Made by a program: the position numbers and the translations under genes
Source: Zhongshania aquimaris
GTDB lineage: Bacteria; Pseudomonadota; Gammaproteobacteria; Pseudomonadales; Spongiibacteraceae
Assembly: GCF_019312595.1 (NCBI RefSeq)
Contig: NZ_JAHWDQ010000006.1
Location: forward strand, 62,001-126,000
Length of the DNA stretch: 64,000 nucleotides
Direction: 5' to 3'
The notes under the pieces: generated by a model
What the model saw: only the letters and a program-made list of their open reading frames with translations
The model's database searches: none
Told to the model about the DNA's origin: nothing
Shown here: positions 34,938-44,208 of the stretch, one piece after another
Layout of the letters: each line of letters opens with the position of its first letter
Numbering within the stretch: the stretch's first letter is position 1

Positions 34938-35955
34938 TATCGCAACCCTCGATCAAAAATTGGCTATACCAACGCCGGAACTTGGCAAAAGGACCATCGC
35001 CATCGCACAGCATGGGCTTTTCAAGGTAGCGTTTACGCGCCCATATAATTTTATCTTCCTCCATCTGCTGACGAATATCATCAATGATGGCCTGCGCAAC
35101 TCGACTGGTTTTAGCGCCATCGCGACGCTGAATGAACGCGTATTTGGCACGGCTGCGAATCCCGCTTATGGGTGTGATATTCGCCATTAAGACGGTGTCG
35201 CAAATACCGCTGAATCGCACCACAGAGAGACCTGGCCCGACACTGCTATTTTCAATACGGCCTTCGACGGTGCCGCGAGGAGTGTCCATTTTTGAGACAA
35301 AGACACCGTGACGACGGTGGTCTTCAAAACGAATCTCAGCTGGCTCAGGAATTTCGGGGGTACCGTGTACAAAACAGAAATGCGCTGCATCGACAGCATT
35401 TTCGCCGATTTCCTGCATATGGGTATCAATATCCCACTCGTGTATTTGCAGCTCACCCCAGTCGGCATTGTCGAGTCCGGCCTCGTCGATCTCGATGGGA
35501 TCAAATAAGGGATCAAGCCCCTCCGGGTGATACCACACATAGATACATTGATTGGCTTCACGCACATGCCAACTAGGAATCAACTTTTCACAGCGCGCTA
35601 CACGCGGCGGTAAATTCTTAGCATACGGAATACTGGTACACTCACCGTCGCCATTAAACTGCCAACCGTGAAATGGGCAAACAATGCTTTCACCCACCAC
35701 ACGCGAACCACCGCCAGCCTGATCGCGAATGCCATAACCCAGATGGGCGCCCATATGCGCACAGTAGGCATCCAGGACCTTGACCACGCCAGATTCAGTG
35801 CGAAAGATCACCAGCTCTTGATCGAAGTATTCCAAGGGCAAAGATTGGCCAATAGCTAATTCTTGAGAATACAAAACCTGAAACCAGCCAAAGGGCATAG
35901 GCAACTCGACCCGCGCCCGTTTAGAGGAAGCAATAAGCGTACTTTTGTCTGTCAT
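34924..35955 (-). CDS. Rieske non-heme iron oxygenase (KshA-like)
   Basis: 343 residues. The Rieske [2Fe-2S] ligands are Cys65/His67 (CAHMGAHLGYG) and Cys93/His96 (CPFHGW), with an insertion of about 13 residues between. The mononuclear iron site is EIGENAVDAAHFCFVHG: Asp189, His192 and His197 match the Asn-x2-Asp-x2-His-x4-His pattern. The C-terminal third fits KshA-type oxygenases that hydroxylate polycyclic substrates such as 3-ketosteroids. It shares its terminal DGPFAKFRRWYSQF-type block with the second Rieske protein at 41295. No ferredoxin or reductase gene is near, so electrons must come from an unlinked partner. Steroid use is suggested by resemblance only. Confidence 0.9.
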   Translation of the reverse strand: MTDKSTLIASSKRARVELPMPFGWFQVLYSQELAIGQSLPLEYFDQELVIFRTESGVVKVLDAYCAHMGAHLGYGIRDQAGGGSRVVGESIVCPFHGWQFNGDGECTSIPYAKNLPPRVARCEKLIPSWHVREANQCIYVWYHPEGLDPLFDPIEIDEAGLDNADWGELQIHEWDIDTHMQEIGENAVDAAHFCFVHGTPEIPEPAEIRFEDHRRHGVFVSKMDTPRGTVEGRIENSSVGPGLSVVRFSGICDTVLMANITPISGIRSRAKYAFIQRRDGAKTSRVAQAIIDDIRQQMEEDKIIWARKRYLEKPMLCDGDGPFAKFRRWYSQFLIEGCDNDRG

Positions 35956-35957
35956 GA

Positions 35958-36722
35958 TTAACCCCTTACTGCACCGCCGCCATCCACAGAAAGCAGCTGA
36001 CCAGTGATAAAAGATGCTTTTTCCGATAAAAGAAATGCAACGGCATTCGCGATTTCCGAGGGTTCGCCAAGGCGACGCATAGGCGTCACTTTATTCATCT
36101 GCTCTTCGGCTTTTGGTTGTTCCTTAAAATAGTTCTCTAATCCGGGGGTGCGAATAACACCGGGGGATACCGCATTAATCCGCACACCTTGCGCCGCATA
36201 TTCTGCTGCCGCGCTCTTGGTTAAAATATTTACGCCACCTTTGGCTGCAGCATAGGCGGTGTTAAAAGCCTGACCGCGCAAAGATGCATTCGACGAGATA
36301 TTCACGATGGCACCACCGCCCTGCGCCAACATCGCCTCTAACTCGTACTTCATACACAGCCACGTATTGGTTAAACACATCTCCAGTGTCTGATCGAAGA
36401 CCTCGCGACTGAACTGATGTATCGGGCCACTGCCTCGACTCAGCGCCGCATTATTGCAGGCGATATCCAATCGACCAAAACGCTCAAGCACCGCTGTTAC
36501 CATGGCTGAAATTTGTTGCTCATCGCTCACATCGCAATAGAAAAAGGCAGACTCAACACCGTGGCGTTGCAAGGCTAAGGCAGCCGTTTCACCTGCGTCA
36601 CGATTGATATCAATGAGTGCAACACTCGCACCGTCAATCGCAAGCTGCTCGCAGATAGCGTGCCCAATACCCGTTGCTCCACCGGTTACCAGAGCAATCT
36701 TTCCCCGCAAAACTCCTGTCAT
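35958..36722 (-). CDS. SDR family oxidoreductase
   Basis: 254-residue classical SDR: TGGATGIGHAICEQL, CNNAALSRG, SNASLRGQAFNTAYAAAKGG with catalytic YAAAK, GVIRTPGLENYF and the tail FITGQLLSVDGGGAVRG. It starts four bases before the stop of the preceding membrane protein (ATGA overlap), and its stop is two bases from the Rieske start, so translation of all three is coupled. It may oxidise the alcohol made by the Rieske enzyme. Confidence 0.9.
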   Translation of the reverse strand: MTGVLRGKIALVTGGATGIGHAICEQLAIDGASVALIDINRDAGETAALALQRHGVESAFFYCDVSDEQQISAMVTAVLERFGRLDIACNNAALSRGSGPIHQFSREVFDQTLEMCLTNTWLCMKYELEAMLAQGGGAIVNISSNASLRGQAFNTAYAAAKGGVNILTKSAAAEYAAQGVRINAVSPGVIRTPGLENYFKEQPKAEEQMNKVTPMRRLGEPSEIANAVAFLLSEKASFITGQLLSVDGGGAVRG

Positions 36723-37240
36723 GATTTATCTCCAAGGATAATGTTGCTTAAACCATTAGCTGGCTTTAAAGCGATATACACAATCGGCCATGTGACTAGC
36801 GCTGAAACGAGGCCCATCAATACGCCCTTGCTCACGCTGTAGTTAAAACGGCTCAGCTCATAAAGCTCAAAGAGCGGAAACGCCAGTAGCAAAAACGCGG
36901 TCATCAGAACGAAGCCATACACCGCTAGCAGTCCGGCAATGGCGGTATTTCTAAACGACGTCATATAAGAAAAAAACAAGGTATAGAATCGGGGCAGCGG
37001 CGCATCAACTTGCATATTTGCCGGCGCTTTTTTTCGCTGCATCGGCAACACGATCAATGTCAGAATAAAAATCAGAATGGCGGTAGTTGCCAAAAAATCA
37101 TAAAACACTCCCCCACCACCATAAATGGGTAAATGCACTTTTCCGCCACTCAAGAGCCAAGCGCAAATGCCGTTAATAATTGAGTTGCTGACCCCGCTAT
37201 GCAGCGCCGTTTTTAAAATATAATTATTATTTTTACTCAC
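36719..37240 (-). CDS. Four-helix membrane protein of unknown function
   Basis: 173 residues starting at GTG with GGAG upstream. Four hydrophobic segments are visible: about 20-40, FLATTAILIFILTLIVLPM (about 50-68), AGLLAVYGFVLMTAFLLLAF (about 100-120) and VLMGLVSALVTWPIVYIAL (about 137-157). The loops are basic or short. I recognise no family. It is the first gene of the eight-gene catabolic operon and overlaps the next gene by four bases. Its constant coupling to the operon suggests a role in membrane association or uptake of the substrate, but this is inference. Confidence 0.75.
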   Translation of the reverse strand: MSKNNNYILKTALHSGVSNSIINGICAWLLSGGKVHLPIYGGGGVFYDFLATTAILIFILTLIVLPMQRKKAPANMQVDAPLPRFYTLFFSYMTSFRNTAIAGLLAVYGFVLMTAFLLLAFPLFELYELSRFNYSVSKGVLMGLVSALVTWPIVYIALKPANGLSNIILGDKS

Positions 37241-37374
37241 TGCCCCTACTCCAGATGCGTAATTGACTTGTATCGAACTATGGCTTCATATTAACCCTCA
37301 CAATAATTCGCTAAAGCACATAATCTTTCATAAGCATCCACATTTAAGTTCAAACACCGCAAAGAGCAGTTAAT

Positions 37375-38463
37375 ATGCATAAAATCAACAACATACCGAT
37401 CGGGAAGTTTCTCCGGGTATTGGACTATCTAGACAAGGTTGGCATTGACTCCGCCGCTATAGCCAAAAGAGCCGGCATGGATGCCAATCATTTACTTAAG
37501 TCATCGCCAGACAGTGAATTGCCCGGTTATAAATACTCGAGCCTATACGAGCACGCCGCTGCCGCGATGCAAGAAATGGACATTGCGCTACCCTGGGGAG
37601 CGGGCATCGGCACCGACGTATTTCGCTTTATGTGTTACAGCATTATCAATTGCCAAAATTTAGGTTCAGCTATACAGCGCGCCGAACGCTACCAAAAAAT
37701 GCTCCACCCAATAACCGGCTACCAGATTCACCTCAGCTGTGAAAACGGCATTGCTAAACTGCACTACGATTTTGATATAGACACGTTCAATAGTCGTTTC
37801 AGCCCTGACTCATGGGACAGAACCAGCCACTCAGACTCCATTGCCAAAGCATCGGGGCTGCGGGTGTGGTTTGCATTTATGGGTTGGCTGGTAGGCCGTG
37901 ATATTGAAATTTCTGCACTAACTATATCCGCACCACCGGTATCCAAGGCCTATAGCGATAGCTTAGAGAATTTAACCGGTGTTCAGGCAGAATATAATGC
38001 CACTCATACCGCGATCTATTTTAGTGAAGACTACCTGCGCTTTCGCACCGTACACACCACAACATCGCTTGAAGCCTTTCTTGAACACTCCGTATTTTCG
38101 CTCATCACTCAGGATTCGAAATCTGCCAGCACCGGCGCCGCCATAAAATCATTGTTGGCAAAAAGTGGCACCGGTAGCTTACCCAGTTTTGAAGCCATGG
38201 CCGAAGATTTACATATGTCGCCGTCGAGTCTACGGCGCCGGCTTCACAGCGAAAACACCAGTTATCAAGAACTCAAAAATGTATACCGAAGTGATATCGC
38301 AACCCGCTTATTGCGAAATGAGAAATTAAAAATTCACGAAATTGGCGAGCAACTCGGCTTTTTAGAATCCAGCTCATTTATTCGATCCTTTCGCAGCTGG
38401 ACCGGCTTAACGCCTAAGCAGTTCCGCTCACAAATTGAAGACCCGGATAGTGATATCGACTAG
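37375..38463 (+). CDS. AraC family regulator (OruR/ArgR-like N-terminal domain)
   Basis: 362 residues with an N-terminal sensor of the arabinose-operon regulator-like type (about 1-230) and a C-terminal AraC helix-turn-helix pair: FEAMAEDLHMSPSSLRRRL and IGEQLGFLESSSFIRSFRSW followed by GLTPKQFR. It is divergent from the eight-gene operon, with 134 bases between the start codons, which makes it the likely regulator of that operon. The opposite side is convergent with the TonB receptor operon, separated by a terminator. The inducer is unknown. Confidence 0.9.
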   Translation: MHKINNIPIGKFLRVLDYLDKVGIDSAAIAKRAGMDANHLLKSSPDSELPGYKYSSLYEHAAAAMQEMDIALPWGAGIGTDVFRFMCYSIINCQNLGSAIQRAERYQKMLHPITGYQIHLSCENGIAKLHYDFDIDTFNSRFSPDSWDRTSHSDSIAKASGLRVWFAFMGWLVGRDIEISALTISAPPVSKAYSDSLENLTGVQAEYNATHTAIYFSEDYLRFRTVHTTTSLEAFLEHSVFSLITQDSKSASTGAAIKSLLAKSGTGSLPSFEAMAEDLHMSPSSLRRRLHSENTSYQELKNVYRSDIATRLLRNEKLKIHEIGEQLGFLESSSFIRSFRSWTGLTPKQFRSQIEDPDSDID

Positions 38464-38488
38464 CCGTCAGTGCACAAACGACGGACAT

Positions 38489-38517
38489 AAAAAAGGCGAG
38501 TAAACTCGCCGAAAAAA
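38489..38517 (-). terminator. Rho-independent terminator for the TonB receptor operon
   Basis: The dyad GGCGAGT-AA-ACTCGCC is followed on the minus strand by TTTTTT and on the plus strand by GAAAAAA preceded by six A residues. Stem of seven pairs, GC-rich, so it ends transcription of the minus-strand operon 38677-43981. Confidence 0.7.
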
Positions 38518-38676
38518 CCGCAACAGGGAGACCCAGCCGGGTATAGATAGCAAACACCATCAAGAAAAACTATATTTACAAGCTCTACTCTAAGACAACA
38601 ATGCACCCGCAAGTGCGGGAACATTGTCGGTACATATCACTGCTGCAGTCGAAGCAAACCAGCTCAAGCCCATGCA

Positions 38677-41163
38677 TCAATAGCTGTAACGGACCTCCAT
38701 ACCAAAGGTGCGCGGCGCACCGTACTGCTCAGTAATTAAACCCAAGCCTTGGAAGTTAACACCGTAAGAGGGGTAATCATCGTCGGTAAGATTATTTACC
38801 CACAGCGACACCATCAGATCACCAGTCTCAACAGGAATCTCACTCAAGCTGAGCCGAGTGTTGATAATTGTGCGAGCGTCCATCGAGCTATTGGTATAAA
38901 GAATCGGTGTACCACCCAGAATTGATGGCGACAAACTAACTTGCTCCCAGGTGTCTTGCCAATTCGCGTCGACAAACAGGTTGAAGTTACCAATCCCAGT
39001 GTGCGCAAAGGTGTAATCCATACTGGCAGTTACTTTATTGCTCGGTGAGTTACCGCGCTTAGCTTCTGCACTGCCGTCAATGCATTGGTTATTGGCACAG
39101 GTATCCGGAAATTCTTCAAAGTCACCATTAATATAGGTATATGACAGACTCAGGACCATATCTTCAACTGCGGCCACAGCGATCTCAATCTCGCTCCCCC
39201 AACGTTCGGCTTTACCGGCGTTAATGGTTGTCGAGGTTACTCCACCCCCGGTGCTTTCAAGAGAGCTGGTCTGCAATTCGTCATACACATAAGTGTACAA
39301 ACCAGCGTTCACCCGCAGACGTCTATCCCACCAATCAGACTTCACACCAACTTCCAATTGCTCAATAACTTCCTCTTCAAAACTATTGTTGAACACCTCG
39401 CCATTAAAACCGCCCGAGCGATAGCCGGTGGCATAGCGCACGAAGCTGTTTATATCGTCTGTGATGTCATACGCTGCAGTGACGTTGTAGCTAAAGTTAT
39501 AAAAATTTTCATCCCGCGACAGCGCGCGTGCCGGAGAAACACCAAACGGCGTGCTAACCGAACCGTAGTCGTAATTGATCGCCTTTTTCTCTTCGGTGTA
39601 ACGCATGCCGACGGTCAAGGCGAGGCGATTATCAAGCTCGGCAAAACGATAGGTACTTTGGCCGTAAATCGCCAAGGCGTCGGTTTCCAAACGGTACTTT
39701 TGATCATCGCGCCCCGCCAGCGGGATAGCAAAAGCCGCCTGCCGGTGATAGTTAGATTCATCTTCAAACCAAAATAAACCCAGCACGTAATCAAGTTGTT
39801 CAGTCGCACCAATGAACTGAAATTCCTGTGACAGCTGCTCGTACTCAGACAGCGTATCTTGCATGCTATGGCCGGCGCCTTGTTGATCTATGGCGTCCCA
39901 AAGTGAATCTACAGCCGGAAACGATGCGCCACCGCTGCCACCGTAATACTGAAGCAGCACGCCGTGAAGTCCGTCATTGTATGCACCCACCCCGTTGGCA
40001 TCTAAGCTGCTATCGATATCATCCAGTTCACCGGCAACATAGGTCTCGGTTTCCCGCTGGGCGGTGATCGATTTAATCGTCACGTCACCTAGCATGCCTC
40101 GCTCGCCGAGCTGCCATTCCGCGGTAATCGCGTGACCATCAACCTCACTCTGAGTAATCGGTGTCGCCTCTGCTGCGCCGCCATCAGGTCGCCCCTCACC
40201 ATTGGCTAACACCTGCTCATAGGCATCGATGGTTTTTTGAATCGATGGCAACCAACGACTACTAATACGCGGGTCAGCACCCGGCGCCATTGCCAGTTGG
40301 CCTGCGGTAGTTTGAGCAAAACGCAGGAAGCTTAAGCGATCACCACCTAGCGCTGGGCCTTCAGTAAAACCGACCACTTTCTGCAGCGTGTTGACTTCAT
40401 CTAACTCGCTGTGATCGTAAACGTAATCGACGGTCACATTATCAGTTGGCTGCCAGCGCAGTGCGGCGCGCCACGCTTGGCGATCTAAACTGTCAAAGTC
40501 CTCTCCGCCAGAGTAATTATCGTAGAAGCCATCGCGATCTTTGGTCATAAAACTCACTGCGGTGGTTAACTTACCCGCACCTTCGCCAACCTCACCCAAT
40601 GCATCAAAATCAACATTCGTTTTTAAGGTGCGCAGGCCGTAATTGCCTATGCCAGCTGTTACGTCTACCGCAAACTCTTCCAGCGGCTTTCTCGAAATAA
40701 TATTCATGGCACCGGCGGTGGAGTTGCGACCATACAAGGTGCCCTGTGGGCCTCGCAAAACTTCAATACGCTCTATTTGCGCTAGATCCAGGGCAGAACC
40801 CAGCATCTTGCCAACGTATACGCCGTCGACATACATCCCGACAGCGGGATCCAGGGAGATATTAGCCGGTGAACCACCCGATATACCTCGGATGCTGAGG
40901 CTGGTGATACCACGCGAACCAGGGGCTGAATAGCCACCCATACCCGGCATGCTGGCAAACATATCGTCGGCATTGCTAATACCGCGTTTTTCAATGCCAT
41001 CGCTAGTCAAAGCAGTGATCGCAATCGGCGTATCCTGCATAGATTCAACACGTCGCTCAGCGGTAACCAACACCTCTTCCAGCACATTTTCGGCGTGTAC
41101 AGAATTAATTCCAGTGGCAACGCCGGCCAACACTACCGCTCTGATTGAATTGCTATATTTCAT
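38677..41163 (-). CDS. TonB-dependent outer-membrane receptor
   Basis: About 828 residues from ATG 41163, chosen because a normal signal peptide follows (SIRAVVLAGVATGINSVHA); an upstream frame extension of 42 residues lacks this. The TonB box is LEEVLVTAERR, the plug shows MQDTPIAITALTSDGI, IERIEVLRGPQGTLYGRNSTAGAMN with the RGPQGTLYGRN signature, and the barrel ends FGMEVRYSY. The start of the mature part matches the iron-complex/steroid-type receptor group common in sphingomonads and marine gammaproteobacteria. Same strand as the Rieske and SDR genes upstream (131-base gap), suggesting that it imports the substrate of that pathway. Confidence 0.93.
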   Translation of the reverse strand: MKYSNSIRAVVLAGVATGINSVHAENVLEEVLVTAERRVESMQDTPIAITALTSDGIEKRGISNADDMFASMPGMGGYSAPGSRGITSLSIRGISGGSPANISLDPAVGMYVDGVYVGKMLGSALDLAQIERIEVLRGPQGTLYGRNSTAGAMNIISRKPLEEFAVDVTAGIGNYGLRTLKTNVDFDALGEVGEGAGKLTTAVSFMTKDRDGFYDNYSGGEDFDSLDRQAWRAALRWQPTDNVTVDYVYDHSELDEVNTLQKVVGFTEGPALGGDRLSFLRFAQTTAGQLAMAPGADPRISSRWLPSIQKTIDAYEQVLANGEGRPDGGAAEATPITQSEVDGHAITAEWQLGERGMLGDVTIKSITAQRETETYVAGELDDIDSSLDANGVGAYNDGLHGVLLQYYGGSGGASFPAVDSLWDAIDQQGAGHSMQDTLSEYEQLSQEFQFIGATEQLDYVLGLFWFEDESNYHRQAAFAIPLAGRDDQKYRLETDALAIYGQSTYRFAELDNRLALTVGMRYTEEKKAINYDYGSVSTPFGVSPARALSRDENFYNFSYNVTAAYDITDDINSFVRYATGYRSGGFNGEVFNNSFEEEVIEQLEVGVKSDWWDRRLRVNAGLYTYVYDELQTSSLESTGGGVTSTTINAGKAERWGSEIEIAVAAVEDMVLSLSYTYINGDFEEFPDTCANNQCIDGSAEAKRGNSPSNKVTASMDYTFAHTGIGNFNLFVDANWQDTWEQVSLSPSILGGTPILYTNSSMDARTIINTRLSLSEIPVETGDLMVSLWVNNLTDDDYPSYGVNFQGLGLITEQYGAPRTFGMEVRYSY

Positions 41164-41294
41164 TTTATATATCCGATTTTTAGATTTATATAACGGTGCA
41201 CTTGAAAAAAGATTGCGATCACACGCTGATCTTTTCATGGATACAAGATTAGCTAATCCGTTATTTTTAAGAAGAACAAAATCATCCAAAACTG

Positions 41295-42419
41295 TTATCG
41301 ATTACGGTCACTGCCGCCCCGCACAAACGCCACAAGCTGAGCAATAGCCCCATCCAGGACACTTTCCGGAGGGGGTGGGGCCAATCCCTCAACACCGCAG
41401 CGACCGTTTACCTCCTCTTGAATTGAGCCGCACTCCGCCAGCGGCATGTAAAACTGCTTATACCAGCGCCTGCCGCGGGCAAAGGGGCCATCTGTTTTTA
41501 TCTGTAGCACACGCAATGCGGGCTTTTTCTGCTTCCAAACCCCAAAATCTGCAGCTAGCGAATCGAGCGCGCCTGCCTGCAATTGCTTTGCCTGCTCTAA
41601 TTCATCAGGGCCTGGCTTAGCTACCCCGCTGTTTACCAAAAGGCCGTGCCACAATTTCACACGCCCATCTTCTATTGGTGTATTGGCGATGATTTCAATA
41701 CTTTCAACGTCACCAAACAGTTGGTGCGAAAGTAACACTCCCGGCCCGGTATACCAGGTTGTGGTGCGCAACATTGCTTGGTACTCCTTATGGAAACCGC
41801 CCTGATGTTGAATATAAATGTGATCGCGGAATTCATTTTCAAAATATTCACACGGCGCACCGTGAGTAGGCCCCAAATGTCGTGCATCCGCCATGTTATC
41901 GATAATTTCCTGGGGATGAACGGCCAACTCGCCAAGGTGATCCAAACGCCATTGAATCCACTCACTTTGCTGCCATTGCGGGACATCCGGCACCGGATAA
42001 TGAGGCTCATTGCCGTCATTGTCATACCACATCCATATGCAGCCAAGACGCTCTGCAACGACATAGCTATTCAGTTTTGCCGACCGAGGTTTGGGGCCAT
42101 CAAAGTAGGGAATATCATCACACACACCATCGGCACCGAAACGCCAACCGTGATACGGACAACGGATAGAATCACCTTCAATTTGCGCGCCCTCCCTCGC
42201 AATGATCGCGGTATCACTAGCTGCAATATGGCATTGCATATGAGGGCAGTGTGCATCTAAAAGCACAAGCTGACCGCTTTTACCTCGGTAGAGGGCAAAA
42301 TCCTGGTCAAAAAAACGGAGCGCCAGGGGACGCTCAGTGAGCTCATGTGACTCCGCAATGACATACCAGCCACGGGCGAAGGTATGCGGCCCAAGACTGT
42401 ATTCGGTAGATGTGGCCAT
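41295..42419 (-). CDS. Rieske non-heme iron oxygenase, paralogue of the one at 34924
   Basis: 374 residues. Rieske ligands are Cys58/His60 (CPHMQCH) and Cys87/His90 (CPYHGW). The mononuclear iron site is NMADARHLGPTHG: Asn175, Asp178, His181 and His186. It shares the architecture and C-terminal DGPFARGRRWYKQFYMP block with the Rieske enzyme at 34924 but is only distantly similar, so it is an old paralogue. The gene starts nine bases downstream of an SDR and precedes the TonB receptor. KshA-type or related ring/side-chain hydroxylation is the best guess. A reductase partner is not present in the window. Confidence 0.88.
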   Translation of the reverse strand: MATSTEYSLGPHTFARGWYVIAESHELTERPLALRFFDQDFALYRGKSGQLVLLDAHCPHMQCHIAASDTAIIAREGAQIEGDSIRCPYHGWRFGADGVCDDIPYFDGPKPRSAKLNSYVVAERLGCIWMWYDNDGNEPHYPVPDVPQWQQSEWIQWRLDHLGELAVHPQEIIDNMADARHLGPTHGAPCEYFENEFRDHIYIQHQGGFHKEYQAMLRTTTWYTGPGVLLSHQLFGDVESIEIIANTPIEDGRVKLWHGLLVNSGVAKPGPDELEQAKQLQAGALDSLAADFGVWKQKKPALRVLQIKTDGPFARGRRWYKQFYMPLAECGSIQEEVNGRCGVEGLAPPPPESVLDGAIAQLVAFVRGGSDRNR

Positions 42420-42428
42420 AGTTAAACT

Positions 42429-43190
42429 CTAAATTGCGTCTGGACGGAGCATGGCATCATGGCCTCCGTCGACATAAAGAATGGAGCCGCTGACAAAGCT
42501 CGCCTCAGAGCTCAGTAAAAATCCAATAGCATCGGCAATATCTTTGACTTCACCGGCACGGCCGAGAGGAATTGCAGCAAGGAATTCTCGAATCGCAGCA
42601 CTGAATTTAGGGTCGTTCTCAGTGGCCATCGTCATCGCCGTTCGGGTGTAGCCCGGCGCAACCGCATTGATGCGCACGCCTGCACGGGCATACTCTGGCG
42701 CGTTGCGCCGCAGCCATTTCGATATTGCCTGCTTGGAACCACTGTATGCGGCGTGAGGGGATATCTCGCTCAGGGTCTGAGACAGCAAGGCACGATCATC
42801 ATTTAGCAGAGCGGCGACATAGTTGGGGTCGGTCTCGTGCGGAGCAGAGTTAGATGATGTTAGCACCGCAGAACCTCGAACGGCGGCCAAGACGTCTTTC
42901 AAGCCCTCTAGCAAGGCGATGGAGCCATAAAAATTGACTTCCGGGATCAGTGCGGCGTTAGGGCTAGCCCCGCCCACACCAGCGCAACAGACCAGGCCAT
43001 TCAAGCCCTGCTCACTTATTTCCAGGCACCGCTGAAGTGCCTTGCTGCGACCCTCTTCACTGGCAAGATCGGCAATGATATCGCCTTCCCGGCAATCCAA
43101 TCTGACCACTTTTTCGCCGTCGTCTTCCAAACGCTGACTTATCGCTGCGCCAATTCCAGACGCCGCTCCTGTCACGATATACAATCCCAT
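42429..43190 (-). CDS. SDR family oxidoreductase
   Basis: 253-residue SDR. The cofactor loop is TGAASGIGAAISQRL and the NAG motif is CCAGVGG, both slightly unusual. Catalytic YSGSK is in AAYSGSKQAISKWL. A loop of about 18 residues after the Ser region (FDETDPNYVAALLNDD, about residues 115-131) is typical of hydroxysteroid dehydrogenases of the 3-alpha-HSD subgroup that lack the usual NNAG. It ends YVDGGHDAML. It is nine bases from the Rieske gene and 29 from the SDR at 43220. The HSD-like insertion supports a steroid or polycyclic alcohol substrate, by inference. Confidence 0.88.
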   Translation of the reverse strand: MGLYIVTGAASGIGAAISQRLEDDGEKVVRLDCREGDIIADLASEEGRSKALQRCLEISEQGLNGLVCCAGVGGASPNAALIPEVNFYGSIALLEGLKDVLAAVRGSAVLTSSNSAPHETDPNYVAALLNDDRALLSQTLSEISPHAAYSGSKQAISKWLRRNAPEYARAGVRINAVAPGYTRTAMTMATENDPKFSAAIREFLAAIPLGRAGEVKDIADAIGFLLSSEASFVSGSILYVDGGHDAMLRPDAI

Positions 43191-43219
43191 TTTTTAATCC
43201 TCAATATCGGCCATAGACC

Positions 43220-43981
43220 TTATGAAACTCGGGCTTGGCCGCCATCTAGCGCGATGGTCTGGCCATTGACATAGCGGCTGTGCTCACTGCACAACATGCT
43301 GACAAAATCGCCAATATCTTCCTTGCACTCACCAATGCGGCGCAGCGGGATGGAGGCGATGAATTCAGCGGCCTCTTGGGGCCTATTTTCTGTCCAGGTT
43401 TTTAATCCCGGCGACATGGCGTGAGGCAAAATAACATTGCAGCGAATACCCTCAGCACCCCACTCACAGGCCGCAGCGCGGCTGATCGAACGAATTGCTT
43501 CTTTTACTGCCGCGTAAGCGCCGTAACCCGACATATCCCAGCGCATGCCAACCGACGACGCCAAATTTATAATTACTCCATCGCCACGCAAATACGGATA
43601 ACAAAGCTTCATAAGCCGTAAAGTCGCCATCGGCCCGGACTGCCAGCCAGCCTCAATTTTTTCCTCGGCTACCGCTAACAGTGTGCCCAAGGGCACCTCC
43701 TGAGCGTTGTTGACCAGAATTTGAATACCACCGGTTTCATTCACGACGCGCTCAATTGCCGCCGCCAATTCACCCGCATTCTTAACATCGACGGCAATCG
43801 TTATCGCCTTACCGCCAGCGTGCTCAATCAGGCTTCGACTGATCTCCAGTTTTTCTAAACTACGACCCAGCAGGGCCACCGTCGCGCCGCGCTCTGCGAG
43901 CGATATGGCAATACCTTGACCGACACCCTGGCCCGCACCGGTCACCACCGCCGTTTTATTTATTAAAAACCGATCGTTCAT
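43220..43981 (-). CDS. SDR family oxidoreductase
   Basis: 253-residue classical SDR: TGAGQGVGQGIAISL, NNAQEVPLG in place of NNAG, catalytic YAAVK (GYGAYAAVKEA) and GQTIALDGGQARVS at the end. It is the first gene of the four-gene operon SDR, SDR, Rieske, TonB receptor. The 227-bp region upstream holds the operon promoter and that of the divergent luciferase-like gene at 44209. Confidence 0.9.
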   Translation of the reverse strand: MNDRFLINKTAVVTGAGQGVGQGIAISLAERGATVALLGRSLEKLEISRSLIEHAGGKAITIAVDVKNAGELAAAIERVVNETGGIQILVNNAQEVPLGTLLAVAEEKIEAGWQSGPMATLRLMKLCYPYLRGDGVIINLASSVGMRWDMSGYGAYAAVKEAIRSISRAAACEWGAEGIRCNVILPHAMSPGLKTWTENRPQEAAEFIASIPLRRIGECKEDIGDFVSMLCSEHSRYVNGQTIALDGGQARVS

Positions 43982-44208
43982 TCATCACCCCTTTAAATAC
44001 CTGAGCCAATACTAACTTCACTCGCGCGACGGCAAGCCCACAAAAACAACTAATTTTATGAACATTTTCTCGACTAGTGAGCTGGGTTGTTTTGCTTATA
44101 AATTTGAATGGAAATGTCCTGAGCATTATTTAGCGCAAGGACTATGCTGCGCAGCTGTTCACAGAATCGACAACACAGTATTAAGAAACCCCTGACAGGA
44201 GAGCCAGC

